A program made the translations under genes and the position numbers. The notes below the pieces were generated by a model that saw nothing but the letters and a program-made list of their open reading frames with translations, was not told where the DNA came from and searched no databases. A DNA stretch of 64,000 nt, taken from positions 329,428 to 393,427 of the forward strand of contig JAXRKP010000133.1 in the NCBI GenBank assembly GCA_037039925.1. Direction: 5' to 3'. Each line of letters opens with the position of its first letter. The first letter of the stretch is position 1. Positions 62,625 through 64,000 of the stretch are shown piece after piece. The stretch comes from Doris montereyensis (Eukaryota > Mollusca > Gastropoda > Nudibranchia > Dorididae).

Positions 62625-64000
62625 CTCGACATAAGTAAGGTGGCCTTTAAATTGATTGTAGCAAGGGTGTCCTTTAAACTCGACATAAGTAAGGTGGCCT
62701 TTTAACCGACATAAGTAGTGTGTCTTAAATTGACGTAAGTAAGGTGGCCTTAAACTCGACATAATAAAAGGGTGGTTTAAACTCGACGTAAGTAAGGGTG
62801 GCCTTTAACTCGACGCAAGTAAGGATGGTCTTAAACTCGACGTGAAAAGGTGCCTTAAAGTCGACGTAAGTAAAGATGGCTTTTAACTCGACGTAAGTAG
62901 ATGGCCTTAAATTCGCCGTGTAAAGGTAGGCCTAACGACGTAAGTAAAGGTGGCTCAATTGATGTAAGTAAGGGTGGCATCAAACTCGACTTAAGTAAAG
63001 GTGGCCTTAAACTCGACGTAACTAAGGTGGCCTTAAACTCGACGTAAGTAAAGGTGGGCATCAAACTCGACTTTAAGTAAAGGTGGCCTTAAACTTGACG
63101 CAACTAAGGGTGGCCTTAAATTGACGTAAGTAAAGGTGGCATCAAACCTGACGCAAGTAAAGGTGGCCTTAAACTCGACGTAACTAAGGTGGTCTTAAAC
63201 TCGACGGGTGGCGGATCTTAAACTCGACATAAGAAAGGTGGCCTTATATTAGACGTAAGTAAGGGTGGCCTTAAACTCGACGTAAGCAAGGATGGCACCA
63301 AACTCGACATAAGTAAGGCAGGCACAAACTCAGATGAGTAAGGTGACCTTAAACTCGACGTAAGTAAGGAGTATCCTTAAACGACGTAATTAAGGGTGGC
63401 CTTAAACACGACGTAAGTAAAGGTGTCCTTAAACTCAACGTAAGTAAGGGTGGCCTTAAACTAGACGTAAGTAAGGATGGCCTTTAAACTCGACGTAAGG
63501 AAGGGTGGCCTAAACTCGACGTAAGTAAGGGTATCCTTAAACTCGACGTAATTAAGGGTGGCCTTAAACACGACGTAAGTAAAGGTGTCCTTAAACTCAA
63601 CGTAAGTAAGGGTAGCCTTAAACTAGACGTGTAAGATGACTTAAACTCGACGTAAGGAAGGGTGGCTTCTAAACTCGACGTAAAAGTAAGGATGGTTTAA
63701 ACTCGTAAGTAAGGATGGCCTTAAACTCGACGTAAGTAAGGATGGCTTAAACTCGACGTAACTAAGGGTGGCCTTAAACTCGACGTAAGTAAGGGATGGT
63801 CTTAAACTCGACGTAAGAAAGTGGTGGCTTAAACTCGACGTAAGTAAGGATGGCTTTAAACGCGATAAGTAAGGATGGCCTTATATTAGACGTAAGTAAG
63901 GGTGGCCTTAAACTCGACGTAAGTGAGGATGGCATCAAACTCGACATAAGTAAGGCAGGCACCAAACTCAACGTAGAAGTAGGGTGGCCTTAAACTCGAC
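62625..64000. repeat. ~27-bp minisatellite, ~50 copies, runs off window end
   Basis: Unit core ggtggccttaaactcgacgt followed by aagtaag. Length varies from about 22 to 30 bp. Each full copy carries GACGTAAGTAAG, which resembles a 5' splice site. Confidence 0.95.

Overview
The window is animal nuclear DNA: AT-rich, intron-rich and packed with tandem repeats, simple repeats, SINEs and transposon remnants. Three real protein-coding genes can be assembled exon by exon, with matching splice phases. All are conserved animal genes; one, the axonemal dynein light intermediate chain DNALI1, implies motile cilia. The gene set plus two abundant tRNA-derived SINE families suggests a lophotrochozoan, most likely a gastropod mollusc. 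That placement is inference and was not tested by search.

Layout. (1) About 1.0-16.4 kb, + strand: a PHF20/PHF20L1-type chromatin reader, 14 exons, 5' end outside the window. It carries a partial Tudor-type exon, basic segments, a C2H2 finger, a PHD finger, a long Ser/Thr-rich exon and the conserved C-terminal helical region. (2) 16.7-21.0 kb: intergenic, with a SINE, a LINE tail, a long (CT)n tract and minisatellites. (3) 21.8-28.2 kb, - strand: complete DNALI1, 6 coding exons, 257 aa. (4) 28.45-43.8 kb, + strand: complete EMC2 (ER membrane complex subunit 2), 10 exons, 291 aa. DNALI1 and EMC2 are head to head with only 288 bp between start codons, so they probably share a bidirectional promoter. 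(5) 45-64 kb: almost gene-free. It holds six large minisatellite arrays, long (GA)n and (AT)n tracts, a LINE reverse-transcriptase fragment, SINEs and a hAT-like remnant. A few isolated exon-like segments on the - strand (45.5, 52.8-53.0 and 57.0 kb) may belong to one or more unrecognised genes.

The most unusual structure is in EMC2. The 3' splice site and first ~40 bp of exon 7 are tandemly repeated 16 times with a 64-bp period, and only the last copy continues into the real exon. In regular copies the next copy's acceptor TAG is also an in-frame stop codon, so splicing to an upstream acceptor gives a truncated product. Exon 10 of the same gene has its acceptor duplicated by a separate 71-bp tandem duplication. 

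Three conserved exons (two in PHF20, one in EMC2) each carry one extra base in or beside a homopolymer and are otherwise intact. This looks more like assembly or sequencing error than gene decay. Three non-autonomous DNA transposons with clear ends were found: TTAA-flanked, TA-flanked and hAT-like.
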